DNA of 64,000 bases. Source: Calliopsis andreniformis. Its lineage: Eukaryota > Arthropoda > Insecta > Hymenoptera > Andrenidae. How positions within the stretch are numbered: position 1 is the first letter of the stretch; each line of letters opens with the position of its first letter. Position numbers and translations under genes: made by a program. Below, one piece after another: positions 61,629 to 64,000 of this stretch. Location: assembly GCF_051401765.1 (NCBI RefSeq), contig NW_027480423.1, forward strand, positions 248,001-312,000, in the 5' to 3' direction. A model generated the notes under the pieces. It did no database searches. It saw only the letters and a program-made list of their open reading frames with translations, and was not told where the DNA came from.

Positions 61629-63609
61629 ATGGAAAAACTGTTGTATTTATATTGTAATTTAAGCTTCTGACGTTGACTTCCAAGGCACCAACTATTCGAT
61701 CTGGTGGAGCAACGCCCTAGAGTGAAGCCTAGGTTGCCCAGAACGTAGAAATGACCATAACTTTCACACTGGTTGCAATTATTCGTTTTATACGATGGAA
61801 AAACTGTGGTATTTATATTGTATTTTATGCTTCTGGCGTTCACTTCTTAGGCCCTAACTATTCGATCGGGTGGAACAACGCCCTAGGGTGAAGCCTAGGT
61901 TGCCCGGAAAGTAGAAATGACCATAACTTTCGAACTGGTTGCAATCATTCCTGTTATACGACGGAAAAACTGTTGTATTTATATTGTAATTTATACTTCT
62001 GGCGTTGACTTCTAAGGCACTAAGTATTCGATATGGTGGAGCAACGCCCTAGAGTGAAGCCTAGGGTGCCCGGAACGTAGAAATGACCATCACTTTCAAA
62101 CTGGTTGCAATTACTCCGGTTATATGATGGAAAACCTGTTGTATTTTAATTGCATTTTATGCTTCGGGCGTTGACTTCTAAGGCACTAACTATTCAATCT
62201 GTTGGAGCAACGCCCTAGGGTGAATCCTAGGTTGCCCGGAAAGTAGAAGAGACCATAACTTTCATACTGGTTGCAATTATGCGGTTTATACGATGGAAAA
62301 ACTGTTGTATTTATATTGTATTTTATGCTTCTGGCGTTCACTTCTTAGGCCTTAACTATTCGATCTGGTGGAACAACGCACTAGGGTGAAGCCAAGGTTT
62401 CCCGGAACGTAGAAATGGCCGCAACTTTCACACTGGTAGCAATTATTCGATTTATACAATGGAAAAACTGTTGTATTTATTTTGTGTTTTATGTTTCGCA
62501 TGTTGACTTCTAAGGCCCTAACTATTCGATCTAGTTGAGCAACGCCCTAGGGTGAAGCCTAGGTTGCCTGGAAAGTAGAAATGTCCATAACTTTCATACT
62601 GGTTGCAATTATTCGTTTTATACGATGGAAGAGCTGTTGTATTTATACTGTATTTTATGCTTCTGACGTTGACTTCTAAGGCACTAACTATTCGATCTGG
62701 TGGAGCTACGCCCTAGAGTGAAGCCTAGGTTGCCCGGAACGTAGAAATGACCATTACTTTCATACTGGTTGCAATTATTCGTTTTATACGATGGAAGAGC
62801 TGTTGTATTTATACTGTATTTTATGCTTCTGACGTTGACTTCTAAGGCACTAACTATTCGATCTGGTGGAGCTACGCCCTAGAGTGAAGCCTAGGTTGCC
62901 CGGAACGTAGAAATGACCATTACTTTCACACTGGATGCAATTATTCGTTTTATACGATGGAAAAACTGTTGTATTTATATTGTATTTTATGCTTCTGGCG
63001 TTCACTTCTTAGGCCCTAACTATTCGATCTGGTGGAGCAACGCCCTAGGGTGAAGCCTAGGTTGCCCGGAAAGTAGAAATGACCATAACTTTCAGACAGG
63101 TTGCAATTATTCGTTTTATTCGATGGAAAAACTGTTGTATCTATATTGTATTTTATGCTTCTGGCGTTGACTTCTAAGGCACTAAGTATTCGATATGGTG
63201 GAGCAACGCCCTAGAGTGAAGCCTAGGGTGCCCGGAACGTAGAAATGACCATCACTTTCAAACTGGTTGCAATTACTCCTGTTATATGATGGAAAAACTG
63301 TTGTATTTTTATTGCATTTTATGCTTCGGGCGTTGACTTCTAAGGCACTAACTATTCAATCTGTTGGAGCAACGCCCTAGGGTGAATCCTAGATTGCCCG
63401 GAAAGTAGAAATGACCATAACTTTCATACTGGTTGCAATTATCCGGTTGTAACTGTTGTATTTATATTGTATTTTATGCTTCTGGCGTTCACTTCTTAGG
63501 CACTAACTTTTCAATCTGTTGGAGCAACGCCCTAGGGTGAATCCTAGGTTGCCCGGGAAGTAGAAATCACCATAACTTTCATACTGGTTGCAATTATTCG
63601 TTTTATACG
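61629..63609. repeat. Higher-order repeat unit 7 (12-mer, 1,981 bp)
   Basis: Second consecutive 12-monomer unit, with the doubled GGAAGAGCTG monomer at 62,625 and 62,791 and the deletion at 63,443. It differs from unit 6 at isolated sites, such as GAAGCCAAGGTTT near 62,390 instead of GAAGCCTAGGTTT. Two 12-mers in succession suggest that the 12-mer form is the one now spreading. Confidence 0.93.
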
Positions 63610-64000
63610 ATGGAAAAACTGTTGTATTTATATTGTAATTTAAGCTTCTGACGTTGACTTCCAAGGCACCAACTATTCGATCTGGTGGAGCAACGCCCTA
63701 GAGTGAAGCCTAGGTTGCCCAGAACGTAGAAATGACCATAACTTTCACACTGGTTGCAATTATTCGTTTTATACGATGGAAAAACTGTGGTATTTATATT
63801 GTATTTTATGCTTCTGGCGTTCACTTCTTAGGCCCTAACTATTCGATCGGGTGGAACAACGCCCTAGGGTGAAGCCTAGGTTGCCCGGAAAGTAGAAATG
63901 ACCATAACTTTCGAACTGGTTGCAATCATTCCTGTTATACGACGGAAAAACTGTTGTATTTATATTGTAATTTATACTTCTGGCGTTGACTTCTAAGGCA
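63610..64000. repeat. Higher-order repeat unit 8 (partial, cut by window edge)
   Basis: The first 391 bp of a further unit: the AATTTAAGC monomer, the CTGTGGTATT monomer and the start of the ACGACGG monomer. They are in the same order as previous units. The array therefore continues beyond the window in higher-order phase. Confidence 0.95.

Larger units (their letters stand above)
1..64000. repeat. 166-bp satellite DNA array, whole window
   Basis: The same unit, opening with ATGGAAAAACTG and closing with TTCGTTTTATACG, recurs throughout. In the first kilobase unit starts fall at 1, 167, 333, 499, 664, 830 and 996, giving steps of 166, 166, 166, 165, 166 and 166 bp; the same phase can be followed to the end of the window. 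All units read in the same direction. About 385 units fit. Neighbouring units differ by many substitutions, whereas units separated by several kilobases are often almost identical, the usual mark of higher-order organisation. No unique DNA, transposable element, tRNA, rRNA or simple-sequence tract interrupts it. Such arrays are known from centromeric, pericentromeric and other heterochromatin of eukaryotes; assignment to a centromere is inference. No gene-free interval needs separate description, since the satellite fills all of it. Confidence 0.98.

Noticed and set aside
1..64000. CRISPR array
   Set aside because: The repeats are 166 bp, directly adjoining and mutually diverged, with no unique spacers and no cas genes.
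1..64000. Hammerhead ribozyme in the satellite, as in some animal satellites
   Set aside because: I looked for the CTGATGA and GAAA core arrangement on both strands and did not find it in the monomer.
1..64000. CCCTAA in GGCCCTAACTATTCG as interstitial telomere repeat
   Set aside because: It appears once per monomer at most, never in tandem, so it is a chance hexamer.
1..64000. Transposon or LTR fragment as origin or interruption
   Set aside because: No terminal repeats, target-site duplications, poly-A tract, or coding remnants are visible; monomer phase is never broken by foreign DNA.
1..64000. Inverted monomer blocks or palindromic arms
   Set aside because: All monomers followed along the window read in the same orientation; I saw no reversal.

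Overview
The window is a single uninterrupted satellite DNA array. From base 1 to base 64,000 a monomer of about 166 bp repeats head to tail on one strand, roughly 385 times. I see no unique sequence, no transposon insertion, no inverted block and no credible gene. Tandem satellite on this scale points to eukaryotic heterochromatin, typically centromeric or pericentromeric. I cannot name the species. The 166-bp length fits nucleosome-sized satellites of plants and invertebrates, but I do not recognise this consensus, and it is not human alpha satellite (171 bp) or any other centromere repeat I can recall with certainty.

Monomer anatomy, numbered from the ATGG that opens each unit: positions 1-46 are AT-rich (ATGGAAAAACTG, then TATTGTATTTTATGCTTC), 47-117 are GC-richer (a GATCTGGTGGAGCAACGCC core at about 71-88, then CCTAGG at 88-93 and again at 100-105, then TTGCCCGGAA), and 118-166 are AT-rich again, ending TTCGTTTTATACG. 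A consensus written by eye is about 42% GC with seven CpG sites.

Layout. (1) 1-5,100: heterogeneous monomers with small local duplications. (2) 5,100-27,283: three related multi-monomer blocks (A, B, C), offset from each other by about 8.8, 7.3 and 16 kb and differing by whole-monomer gains and losses. (3) 27,275-38,875: a patchwork of segments copied from elsewhere in the window, including a 2.8-kb segment present twice, 8,297 bp apart. (4) 38,975-47,159: a 4,137-bp, 25-monomer unit present about twice. (5) 43,119-57,346: a nearly perfect 7,114-bp, 43-monomer tandem duplication laid over the previous layer. (6) 46,923-64,000: a true higher-order repeat (HOR) of 11 monomers (1,815 bp) and a derived 12-monomer form (1,981 bp), running off the right edge.

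The array becomes more homogeneous and more regular from left to right. The left looks like an older, scrambled flank. The right looks like a recently amplified HOR domain whose core probably lies beyond base 64,000. Nothing here works as a gene network; the content is the record of unequal exchange and amplification in a satellite, plus sequence features that might matter for chromatin (nucleosome-like length, CCTAGG dyad, CpG decay). Open reading frames of 64-108 codons recur in the array, but they are by-products of the repeat.
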